NCBI RefSeq assembly: GCF_017161445.1
Contig: NZ_CP071060.1
Location: 3,596,001-3,660,000 of the forward strand
Reading direction: 5' to 3'
Length of the DNA: 64,000 nt
Source: Niveibacterium microcysteis
GTDB lineage: Bacteria > Pseudomonadota > Gammaproteobacteria > Burkholderiales > Rhodocyclaceae
This document shows positions 42,876 through 51,249 of this stretch, piece after piece (positions within the stretch are counted from its first letter, which is position 1; each line of letters starts with the position of its first letter). A program made the position numbers and the translations under genes. Under the pieces are notes generated by a model. The model was given only the letters and a program-made list of their open reading frames with translations. It ran no database searches and was not told the DNA's origin.

Positions 42876-43838
42876 TCAGTCGATTAGCTCTCCCGGATTG
42901 ACACGCTTATTGATGAACTGACGCGGATTTTTTGGGCGCTGCGGCGGCTTCCAGCCGAAGCGCGCCGCCCAGGCGTGGATGTCGGCGATTTCGCCCGGTG
43001 CCGTACCGTTGGGGCAGTCCGTAATGCAATACCACTGTTCGCCATAGCGACCGATTACGGGTTTCTGCGGATCCGAAAAACGCGAAAAGCCGATAAACGG
43101 TTTGATAAAGGTCGCCGGCTTGAGCGGGTACTTGCCTTTCTTGTTGGGCTTCTTGTCGTAGTCCTCCACCATCTCGTAAGAGGTCACATCGATATAGGGG
43201 CGATCGCGGTCATAGAGTTGGGCCGCCCATTCGCGGCAGCCGAAGAAGCCCTCCCCTGACCAAGTGTCGTTCTTGCTGGGCAAACCATATCGCCCCCCTT
43301 GATCTGGCGGCACCGTATCGCCATGAAGCGTGGAGCAGATCGAGGGGGAATAACGCGGATCAGCCGCTTCGGGTGCACCCATGAAAAATTCGCCGAAGGT
43401 GATCACGTACGCTGGGTCGGTATCGGACGGGGTGAGCACAATGTCTTCATGGCCGTTCAGGCGCGCGCGCAACACGTCGCCGTTCAGCGCGCGCTGTGCC
43501 ACTTTCCGATCCTTGGCCACATCCAGGCGCACGACATTGAGCGCAGGCCAGGACTGGGGCGCTTCGTCTTCCGGCACTTTAGGCGTGAGCGTCCATTGCG
43601 GATCGAAATACACGGGCAAGTCGATACTGTATTCGTAAGCATTGACTGGATCGTTGTTGACGTCTTTCGCATGGGATTCTCTTGCGTGCATCCAGCCGTA
43701 TGGATCCCGCACATAGAGCAGATAGCGATATTCCCAGGGACGCTCGATCCATTGTTTCGTAAGTTTTCCAACCTCTCCCCATGCTGGTGTGCAAACAAGC
43801 GCCATCCCACACCATAAGAGCAGCGTCTTTCGCGTCAT
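42876..43838 (-). CDS. Secreted protein following the VgrG cargo gene; possible immunity protein
   Basis: The 320-residue protein has a signal peptide (LLLWCGMALVCTPAWG, cut near residue 21). It then has several Cys likely to form disulfides in the periplasm (SICSTLHG, FFGCREW, YCITDC) and many aromatic residues. I recognise no enzyme motif. Its ATG overlaps the cargo gene stop by 4 bp, so the two are translationally coupled. An exported partner encoded directly after a peptidoglycan-directed effector is the usual place for a periplasmic immunity protein, but this is inference; an adaptor is the alternative. Confidence 0.75.
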   Translation of the reverse strand: MTRKTLLLWCGMALVCTPAWGEVGKLTKQWIERPWEYRYLLYVRDPYGWMHARESHAKDVNNDPVNAYEYSIDLPVYFDPQWTLTPKVPEDEAPQSWPALNVVRLDVAKDRKVAQRALNGDVLRARLNGHEDIVLTPSDTDPAYVITFGEFFMGAPEAADPRYSPSICSTLHGDTVPPDQGGRYGLPSKNDTWSGEGFFGCREWAAQLYDRDRPYIDVTSYEMVEDYDKKPNKKGKYPLKPATFIKPFIGFSRFSDPQKPVIGRYGEQWYCITDCPNGTAPGEIADIHAWAARFGWKPPQRPKNPRQFINKRVNPGELID

Positions 43839-45532
43839 CCCTTCAACTCCGAATCGTAGATGGTCAGATGCAGGTGGTTTTTGTGAATGTCCTGTAGCCC
43901 ATCTTTCTTCTGTTCGTTCACGACGCCATCCACCTTGTCGTGCGTATTCAAGTCGATGTACCAGGGGTCGATGATCTGCGTGACGGCATCGGCTTTCATC
44001 AAGGCCCGACGGAATTGACCGACCATGCTCGGCTGGTGTTTTTCGACTTGCTTCTCCCAGCTGGTTTTCTTCTTTGGAACGTCCTTTGCCGCATCCTCCG
44101 CAGTTTGTCTTGCTGCATCCGCCGACTTCTGCGCCTCCGTCTGCGCATGCTCAGCCTTCTCGATCGCGTCGGCGTTGCCGCTTTTCTTTGCCGCCGCGAG
44201 CGCCTTGTTTGCTGCATCCAATGCTCCACTGGCACGCTTCCATGCCGCGCTAGCGGATATTCGATCAGCATCAGATCTCTTCCACGCGTTAAACGCCTCC
44301 TGCTCCTCCACCGGAATGTTGTGGTGGCCTCTGGCGTCATCCACGATGCCGTCGTGGTTCTTGTCCGTCGTACTGCCGGAAGTGAGCCCCTCGCGATTGA
44401 GCCGGGTGGCGGTGTCGGAATCCTTCAGCAAAACCATGTCCAGACCGCGCCCGCTTCGGTGCCCCATGCTGCCAAGCATCGGGCGCCAACTGCTCGAAAA
44501 CCGCACCTCGGTAAGTTTTACGTCAAACGCGGCATTGGCAACCGCCGCATAGGCGGCCGGATGAATGCGCGACGGGACATCGCGCTTGATATCGATCGCC
44601 TTGACGTTGCTGACGCAATTGTTGTTCTCTGCAGCGATCCAGTACAAACGCGCCGTGGCGGTATCGGCCTTATCCTGCCCGCGCGGTACATCGATTGCAA
44701 AGTCGGCGCCGACCATCGTGAAATCGGCGCTGTAGATCTTCTTCAACGCGGTCTTCATGGCCGCGCCTGCGACCTCGGCAGGCAGGGCGTCGACGTCGGC
44801 CGCAGAAAAAGGGTGGGTGCTGCGCAGCCAGACGTCGCCGTTGAGTTCGGCTGCGTAGTAGTCGACCGGATGCGCGGCCTCCTTGGTACCCTCATCGCGG
44901 GTGTCCTTCTTCGTGGCTTTGTCGTTCAAGCCACGCTTTCCATACGTCTCGAACACATCAATCACGATGTCGTGATCGCCTGCCGTAACCTGCCAGAGTG
45001 GGTAGCGGCGAAATTTGCTCTTCGCATCCACATTGATGCAGATCCCGATCGTTGTGCCGGGTTCGATCCGCTTTGGGAGCGGGAGGACATGCATCATCAC
45101 GCCGTCGGCCACCTTTCCGTACTTGGCGGTGCATTCCGCTTCGGCAGTCTTCCTCTCTTCAGCACTGAGCTTGTTGTTCTTGCGCTGGGCGTTAGCAGCG
45201 GCCCTTGCGGACTGCTCCTCAGCACTCAGCGGCCGGAAGGTGCCATTGTGCATTTCGCCGACTTGACTCAGCGGAATCGGCGCAGCCCGGATCCGATCTT
45301 CGAACGGTTTGAAAACACCCCCCTCGACTGTGCCGAGAATGAGCGCGAGCCCAGCGAGGGTTTTCGACGGACCCGCACCGCTGAGAGTCGGATCGAGCTT
45401 CTTCGTCTGCTCGGCTGCGAACAGCCGATACTTGATGACAACGGAAGGTTTTGCTTTGACCTGAACAGGAGCAGGAGAGCCCGTAGCCGTGGTCGCTGCA
45501 GCCTTGGCGAGCACATCAGATTGTTGCGCCAT
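43835..45532 (-). CDS. VgrG-associated cargo with M15/LAS-type zinc-peptidase signature; predicted T6SS effector
   Basis: The 565-residue protein lacks a signal peptide. Its N-terminal half (to about residue 320) is unfamiliar. Then comes SSSWRPML-GSMGHRSGRGLDM, with a zinc-binding His358 and Asp365 in the SxHxxGxxxD pattern of peptidase family M15 (LAS type), and, near the C-terminus, NHLHLTI (His553, His555). Between them are an EF-hand-like DKNHDGIVDD and an Ala/Lys-rich coiled coil (about 413-490). Such enzymes cleave peptide stems of peptidoglycan. It starts at the ATG (MAQQSDV) after GGAGGG, 2 bp beyond the vgrG stop. Confidence 0.78.
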   Translation of the reverse strand: MAQQSDVLAKAAATTATGSPAPVQVKAKPSVVIKYRLFAAEQTKKLDPTLSGAGPSKTLAGLALILGTVEGGVFKPFEDRIRAAPIPLSQVGEMHNGTFRPLSAEEQSARAAANAQRKNNKLSAEERKTAEAECTAKYGKVADGVMMHVLPLPKRIEPGTTIGICINVDAKSKFRRYPLWQVTAGDHDIVIDVFETYGKRGLNDKATKKDTRDEGTKEAAHPVDYYAAELNGDVWLRSTHPFSAADVDALPAEVAGAAMKTALKKIYSADFTMVGADFAIDVPRGQDKADTATARLYWIAAENNNCVSNVKAIDIKRDVPSRIHPAAYAAVANAAFDVKLTEVRFSSSWRPMLGSMGHRSGRGLDMVLLKDSDTATRLNREGLTSGSTTDKNHDGIVDDARGHHNIPVEEQEAFNAWKRSDADRISASAAWKRASGALDAANKALAAAKKSGNADAIEKAEHAQTEAQKSADAARQTAEDAAKDVPKKKTSWEKQVEKHQPSMVGQFRRALMKADAVTQIIDPWYIDLNTHDKVDGVVNEQKKDGLQDIHKNHLHLTIYDSELKG

Positions 45533-45534
45533 GC

Positions 45535-48297
45535 TCAGCAACCCTCCGAAGTGCCATCGGCGAAAGTAAACATTTCGTCCTCGTTGAGGATTTCAATCTT
45601 CATTGTCTGTGGCGCGCTGCCGGTGCTGACGCGTTCTGTCAGCCCGGCTTCGTCGGTACGCCCACGCCAGACGCCACAGGGCGAGCTAATCCGATACGGT
45701 GTATTGACCAGCGGGCGCCCGTTTTGCCGGTCAGTGACCACGAACTGTCCGTCGTGCAAGTGCATCAGATCGGCGGGAAGGGCTGGCAGCTTCGCCGCCG
45801 CACTCCCGCCCCCCTCAAACGCATGGCTCGCGCCCTTCACCTCGAATTTGCCGGGGCATTTGAAGGTGATGTTGGCGCCGTTGAGTTCGATCTGGCTTTG
45901 GCCGGCGCTGAGGACGATCTTGTCTTTGGCGAGGATGTCGACACCTTCGCCGCTGCTGGTGACGGTTACGGATTTATCGGCGGCGAGTTCGAGGGCGTCG
46001 GTGTGGGCACGCAGCGATAGGGGGCCGGCTGCGGCGACGGCGGCCAGGTCCTCTGTGGCGGTGAAGAGGCTGACTTCGCGCGCGGCGGTGAGGCTTGCAC
46101 TTTGGCCTGCGGCGAGGTGGCTGTCGCCGTGGGCAGTGAGACTGGCGCTCTCGCCGCTCATCCAGGTGAGGCTGGCTGGCGTGGTCGCGATGAGGCTCGC
46201 GGCGCTGTCGAAGGCGATGATCGGCTGCCCGAGCTTGTGCGCGGATTCGGTCTCGGAGCGACTACCGGGAGCGTGGATCTTTTCGCTCTGCCCGCCCTGC
46301 GGGCCGCCATGACGCGCTTCGAGCGTCTTGATCAGTTCGGGTAGCGGCTGTTTGTCTTGCGCGGCCTGCAGGGTGCCGGCGGTGTGGGTGCTGGCGTGTT
46401 GCGCGAGGGTCTCGTTGAGCTGTTTGGCGCCCTTCACGCGCGCGAGGGCCTCAGCGGCGTCGAGTTGGGTCGATGTGCCCTGCGGCCGCGCCTGCGTGGT
46501 GAAGAGCAGCCCCTCGCCAGCACGCACGGTGGTCCACGCGTCGGTGGCGAGTTCGAAGCCTTCGCCACGCCAGTTGCCGCGGGCGCCACTGGCCCCCCGC
46601 TGCGCGGTGATCCAGCCGAGTTCCAGCCGCGCGGCGGCGAGGTTCGTCGCGAGCCGTGCGCGTTGCTGGCCGGGGGTGTCGTCGATCAGCCATTGCGCGT
46701 GGCCGGCATCGTCCAGCGTGGGCTGATGGATGCCGCTGACCACGCCCGGCTGGCCACTGGCAGCATCCACGCCGCCATCGAACGGCGGGGTGTGGCTGCC
46801 GTTGAAGGTGCTGCCGATGACTTGCGGGCGATCGGGATCTTCATCGATGAAACCGACCAGGACTTCGCTGCCGATCGGCGGGGTGAACTGGCTACCCCAG
46901 TTGGGGCCAGCGGCCCATTCGGCAATGCGCACCCAAATGCCCGAGGATTCGTTGCCGGGCGCGCGTTCGGTGTCGTGCGAGAGGCCGCCCGGCGTCGGCG
47001 CGGCCCCGCGCTGCCACGGAAACTGGATCTTGATGCGGTGGTCGCGTGTGGTGCTGACGGTTTCGCCCTCGACACCAACGACGCGGGCGCTGTGGCTGCC
47101 GGGTGCACGCGGCCGCGCGGGCATGTCCGGCACGATCGGTACGGCAGCAGGCAGCGCGGCGAAGCGGTTACGGTAGGTGCCACGTTCAACGCCCACCGCT
47201 GTCAGCAATTCGCGTACGTCGGAATCGAGGTTGTTGGCCGCTTCGTGTTCCACCCACAGCACCGTGAGTTTCGGATCGCGTCCCGACAGGCCGCCAAAGG
47301 CGTCGTGGTCGACCAGCGTGAAGCGTTGTGCCGGCGCAAACACCCGCACGGACGTTTCCCCTGCCCAGGTCTTCACCGCGCGTTCCTGCGCCTGCATGCG
47401 CAAGCCGGCCATGCGTTCGGCAGCCGCAGAATCGGCGTAGCGGCGCTCGCCCTCGCCGAAATACTGTTCGAGGGCCGGCAACTCGCCAGCCGGCCAGGCG
47501 CTGGTTTGTTGCGCGGCAGTGGCGACCAGCGCAGTGTCGTCCCATGCGGAAAGGGTGACCTGTGTGCTGCGCACCTCGCGCCAGGCGCCAAAGCTGTGGA
47601 TCGCGTCGGCGCTGTCGGTAGCGGATAGCCGGGTGAAGCGCACACTCGCCTGCGGGCAGGCGGGCCAATTCGCCGCAGCGTCGGCGATGACCAGGCGGTG
47701 TTCGTCGCCGCTCTCCGCATGTTCAAACCAGTACGACAGCCCTTCTTCCGCGAGCAGCCGCTGGACAAAATCGAAATCGGTTTCGCGGTACTGGGTTATC
47801 AGCGGGCGCGGGGCGATGGTGCCGGCGTTTGCGACCCGCACATCGAAGCGGGCGATCGGGTAATCGCCCAATACAGCCTGCACGACGTCCAGCGCGCTTT
47901 GATCCTGAAAGACGCGGCTGGTGCGGCGGTGACGCAGGAATGCGAGCCAGGGTTCGAGCACCAGGCGGTAGCGCGCCAGCCCGCCGTCTGCGCCCAACTG
48001 CGCTGCGTGGGTGACATGAGCATGCCAGCGGCGCAGGCTGCCATCCGCTTGCCGCAAACTCAGCGTGACGCACTCGCCGATCAGCGGCTTCAGATCAAGG
48101 TGCGCGGAGGGGGACAGGCAGTCCAGATCGAAACAGAACGTCTCCGACAGCGCTTCGCGACCGGCGAAACGCTCCGGCAGCAGCGTGTCGGCAGCAAGCG
48201 GGGTCTTGAGTTCGAGCAGACGGGCGTGCTGCGACAGGGCGCGGTAGAAGGCGTCCAGCCCGGGCAAGGCTGCGGTGAGCGAGTCGAACGAGAGCAT
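45535..48297 (-). CDS. vgrG: Type VI secretion spike protein VgrG
   Basis: The 920-residue protein has the gp27/gp44-like N-terminal part (residues about 1-400; FDLDCLSPSAHLDLKPLIG, QYRETDFDFVQRLLAEEGLSYWFEH), the OB-fold and gp5 needle (RIKIQFPWQRG, GIWVRIAEWAAGPNWGSQF, GSEVLVGFIDEDPDRPQVIGS), a DUF2345 extension (about 560-840) and a C-terminal beta-rich tail (VTDRQNGRPLVNTPYRI), the place where cargo adaptors dock. The start is the ATG of MLSFDSLT; a TTG 15 bp upstream is possible. No other T6SS structural gene is in the window, so this is an orphan vgrG. Confidence 0.93.
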   Translation of the reverse strand: MLSFDSLTAALPGLDAFYRALSQHARLLELKTPLAADTLLPERFAGREALSETFCFDLDCLSPSAHLDLKPLIGECVTLSLRQADGSLRRWHAHVTHAAQLGADGGLARYRLVLEPWLAFLRHRRTSRVFQDQSALDVVQAVLGDYPIARFDVRVANAGTIAPRPLITQYRETDFDFVQRLLAEEGLSYWFEHAESGDEHRLVIADAAANWPACPQASVRFTRLSATDSADAIHSFGAWREVRSTQVTLSAWDDTALVATAAQQTSAWPAGELPALEQYFGEGERRYADSAAAERMAGLRMQAQERAVKTWAGETSVRVFAPAQRFTLVDHDAFGGLSGRDPKLTVLWVEHEAANNLDSDVRELLTAVGVERGTYRNRFAALPAAVPIVPDMPARPRAPGSHSARVVGVEGETVSTTRDHRIKIQFPWQRGAAPTPGGLSHDTERAPGNESSGIWVRIAEWAAGPNWGSQFTPPIGSEVLVGFIDEDPDRPQVIGSTFNGSHTPPFDGGVDAASGQPGVVSGIHQPTLDDAGHAQWLIDDTPGQQRARLATNLAAARLELGWITAQRGASGARGNWRGEGFELATDAWTTVRAGEGLLFTTQARPQGTSTQLDAAEALARVKGAKQLNETLAQHASTHTAGTLQAAQDKQPLPELIKTLEARHGGPQGGQSEKIHAPGSRSETESAHKLGQPIIAFDSAASLIATTPASLTWMSGESASLTAHGDSHLAAGQSASLTAAREVSLFTATEDLAAVAAAGPLSLRAHTDALELAADKSVTVTSSGEGVDILAKDKIVLSAGQSQIELNGANITFKCPGKFEVKGASHAFEGGGSAAAKLPALPADLMHLHDGQFVVTDRQNGRPLVNTPYRISSPCGVWRGRTDEAGLTERVSTGSAPQTMKIEILNEDEMFTFADGTSEGC

Positions 48298-48430
48298 GCG
48301 GATTCCAGCCAACCTGCGGGGTGCGCAAAGTTAGCAGTTTTGCATACGCACTTGGCATTTTCACTGAACACGCCAAGCCGCCCGGGAAGCTTGTCACGCT
48401 GCCCGGTCAACCGCGCCGCGGGCGCCCCGC

Positions 48431-49480
48431 TCAGGGCGCCGGGTTGGGAATCTGCTGGTGGATCGCCTCGATGCCTGCCAGCACTTCTGGCGACAAGCTC
48501 AGTGCTGCACTTTCAAGGTTGCTGCGCAGCTGCGCCAGCGTCGTCGCGCCGATGATATTGCTGGTCACGAAGTCGCGTGAGGTGACGAAGGCCAGCGCCA
48601 TCTGGGCCGGATCAAGGCCATGCTCCCGCGCGAGCGCCACATAAGCCGCGGCGGCACGCGCGGTGTTTGGGTTGGTGTAGCGCTGGAAGCGTTCAAACAA
48701 CGTGAGCCGCGCGCCCGCCGGCTTGGCGCCGTCGAGGTACTTGCCGCTCAGCACGCCGAAGGCGAGCGGCGAGTAAGCCAGAAGCCCCGCCTGCTCGCGG
48801 ATGGCGATTTCGGACAGACCGATCTCGAAGGTGCGATTCACCAGGCTGTAAGGGTTCTGGATGCTTGCCACGCGCGGCAGCCCGGCGACATCAGCCAGCG
48901 TGAGGAATCGCATCAGGCCCCAGGGGGTCTCGTTCGACACGCCGACATGGCGAACCTTGCCGGCCTTGACGAAGTCCGCCAGTACGCCAAGCGTCTCGAC
49001 GATCGGCGTCGTGACTTCGTCGGCGATGTGCTGGTAGCCCAACTGCCCGAAGCAATTCACGCTGCGGTCGGGCCAATGCAGCTGGTAGAGGTCGACGTAG
49101 TCCGTCTGCAGCCGGCGTAGGCTGTCGTGCAGCGCCGCTTCGAGGTTGGCGCGATCGAAGAAGGTGGTGCCGCCGCGGATATGGCGCGGGTTGTGCGGTT
49201 TGCGCACCGGGCCAGCGGCCTTGGTCGCGAGCACCACATCCTTGCGCCGGCCGCTCTTCGCCAGCCAGGTGCCGATGTAGGTCTCGGTCAGGCCCTGCGT
49301 TTCGGCGCGCGGCGGCACCGGGTACATCTCCGCGGTGTCGATGAAGTTCACGCCGGCATCGAGGGCGCAGTCCATCTGCGCATGCGCCTCGGATTCGCTG
49401 TTCTGCTCGCCCCAAGTCATGGTGCCAAGGCAGATGGCACTCACCTTCAGGCCGGTCCGGCCGAGTTCGCGGTATTCCAT
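48431..49480 (-). CDS. tas: Aldo/keto reductase, Tas family
   Basis: The 349-residue NADPH-dependent TIM-barrel enzyme closely follows Escherichia coli Tas: ICLGTMTWGEQNSESEAHAQ, FIDTAEMYPVPPRAETQGLT with the catalytic Asp/Tyr, and GVSNETPWGLMRFL. The same total length is seen. The physiological substrate is unknown; Tas was found as a suppressor of tyrosine auxotrophy. GGAGTACC precedes the ATG. It lies 14 bp after the ABC exporter gene and could be transcribed with it. Confidence 0.92.
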   Translation of the reverse strand: MEYRELGRTGLKVSAICLGTMTWGEQNSESEAHAQMDCALDAGVNFIDTAEMYPVPPRAETQGLTETYIGTWLAKSGRRKDVVLATKAAGPVRKPHNPRHIRGGTTFFDRANLEAALHDSLRRLQTDYVDLYQLHWPDRSVNCFGQLGYQHIADEVTTPIVETLGVLADFVKAGKVRHVGVSNETPWGLMRFLTLADVAGLPRVASIQNPYSLVNRTFEIGLSEIAIREQAGLLAYSPLAFGVLSGKYLDGAKPAGARLTLFERFQRYTNPNTARAAAAYVALAREHGLDPAQMALAFVTSRDFVTSNIIGATTLAQLRSNLESAALSLSPEVLAGIEAIHQQIPNPAP

Positions 49481-49494
49481 CGGTACTCCTTCGA

Positions 49495-51249
49495 CTAGTC
49501 TTCGATCTGCTGCAACTCGTAGAGGCGGCGATAGATGCCGCCCTCGATCGCCATCAGATCGTCATGGTGGCCGCGCTCGGCGATGTGGCCGTGGTTGAGT
49601 ACGGTGATCGCGTCGGCATCGCGGATCGTCGACAGCCGGTGCGCGATGGCAATGATCGTCACCCGGCCGCGAAGTTCCGCCAGCGCGGCTTGCACCACCT
49701 GTTCGGTTTCGCTGTCGATGTGCGACGTGGCTTCGTCGAGCAGCAGGATCTTCGGTTGCCCTGCCAGCGCGCGCGCGATCGCGATCAGCTGTTTCTGCCC
49801 CACCGACAGGCGCGCGCCCCCCTCGCCCAGCGGCGTGGCGTAGCCCTCGGGCAGCGCGAGGATGAAGTCGTGCGCACGGGCAGCGCGGGCGGCGGATTCG
49901 ATCTCGGCATCGCTGAGCCCGCGCCCCATGTCGATGTTCTCGCGTGCATGGGCGGCGAGCAGGAAGGGCTCTTGCGGTACCAAGCCGACGGCGCTGCGGA
50001 AGGTGGCGTCCCCCAGTTCGCTGATCGGCGTGCCGTCGATCTCGATCGCTCCGCTCTGTGGTGCGTAGAAGCGCAGCAGCAGCGCAAGCAACGTGCTCTT
50101 GCCGCTGCCGGTGTGGCCGACGATGCCGTGGAAGCTGCCGGCGGCGATCGTCAGCGACAGATCATGGATCACCGGATGGGCCGGGTCGTAGCCGAACGCG
50201 AGCTCACGCAGCGCGACTTCGCCGTCGCCGATGTGGCCGCTTTCGCCCGCCGGCGCGGCCAGCGGTTCAGCGAGCAAGGTACCGACGCGCGACGCAGCGA
50301 TCAGCGATTGCTGCAGTTGCGAGAACTGCAGCGTAATCTGGATCAACGGCTCAATCACGCGCGCCATCAGACCGACGAAGGCGTACAGCACGCCCACCTC
50401 GGCCACGCTGCCGCGACCGGCGAAGCTCGCCAGTACACCGACCAGCAAGAGCACATTGAGCAGATCGAGCGCGGGGCGCAGTAGCCAAGCGTTGGCGCGC
50501 AACTCGGCGCGGCGGGCTTCGTAGTGCGCGCGGTTGGCCTGCTCGAAGCGCGCGGAAAAGCGCCCGGCGGCACCGGTCGCCTGCAGCACCGGCATGCCGG
50601 CAATCGACTCGGCAATCTGCGCGTTGATCTCGCTGCGCAGCTCACGCGCACGGGCCACGGCCGGCGCGGAAAGCCGCTTGTAGAACCAGACGATCCCGAT
50701 CACGGCCGGTATCAGCAACGTCACCACGCCCATCAGGCGCAGATCCAGCCAGGCCATCGCGGCGAGCGATCCGCACAGCACGATCACGCTGTCGAGCATC
50801 ACGAATAGCACCTGCACGTACAGTGCCTTCACCGCTTCGGTGTCGTTCGTCACCCGGCTGACGAGCTGGCCGGTGATCGCACGGTCGAAGTAGGCGACCG
50901 GCAAGCGCAGCACATGGCCGTACACCCGCTCGCGCAAGCGCTGCACCGAACGGGCGGCGACGCCGGACAAGCTCAATAGCTGCAGGTAGCGCAGGCCGTT
51001 GGCGCACCACACGGCAAGCAGACTGCCGCCGATCAGCAGCGCGATGCCGCCGATATCGGCGCGGCGCGGGATCAGGTAGCCGTCGATGAAGGCCTTGCCC
51101 AGCATCGGCCCCAGCACTTCGAGCCCGGCCGCGCAGGCCAGCCCGAGCAGTGCGATCAGCAGCCGCCGCGATTCGGGTCGCGCAGCCTGTGCCAGCAACG
51201 CCGCAGCGCGGGCGAGGTCGCCCCTAGTGTTGTTGTGTTCAGGCTGCAT
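49495..51249 (-). CDS. ABC exporter half-transporter, MdlB-like
   Basis: The 584-residue protein has a six-helix membrane domain (residues about 25-310) and an ATPase domain. Walker A is GHTGSGKST, the signature is degenerate (LSVGQKQ in place of LSGGQ), Walker B is LLLDEATSHIDSETE with the catalytic Glu intact. The pattern fits MdlB of the heterodimeric MdlAB (SmdAB) exporters. The start is the ATG of MQPEHNNT, overlapping the preceding gene by 11 bp. The drug or lipid exported is not known. Confidence 0.9.
   Translation of the reverse strand: MQPEHNNTRGDLARAAALLAQAARPESRRLLIALLGLACAAGLEVLGPMLGKAFIDGYLIPRRADIGGIALLIGGSLLAVWCANGLRYLQLLSLSGVAARSVQRLRERVYGHVLRLPVAYFDRAITGQLVSRVTNDTEAVKALYVQVLFVMLDSVIVLCGSLAAMAWLDLRLMGVVTLLIPAVIGIVWFYKRLSAPAVARARELRSEINAQIAESIAGMPVLQATGAAGRFSARFEQANRAHYEARRAELRANAWLLRPALDLLNVLLLVGVLASFAGRGSVAEVGVLYAFVGLMARVIEPLIQITLQFSQLQQSLIAASRVGTLLAEPLAAPAGESGHIGDGEVALRELAFGYDPAHPVIHDLSLTIAAGSFHGIVGHTGSGKSTLLALLLRFYAPQSGAIEIDGTPISELGDATFRSAVGLVPQEPFLLAAHARENIDMGRGLSDAEIESAARAARAHDFILALPEGYATPLGEGGARLSVGQKQLIAIARALAGQPKILLLDEATSHIDSETEQVVQAALAELRGRVTIIAIAHRLSTIRDADAITVLNHGHIAERGHHDDLMAIEGGIYRRLYELQQIED

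Noticed and set aside
43940..46312. Long open frame of 790 codons on the plus strand
   Set aside because: It is antisense to the cargo gene and the end of vgrG, with no ribosome site or recognisable fold.
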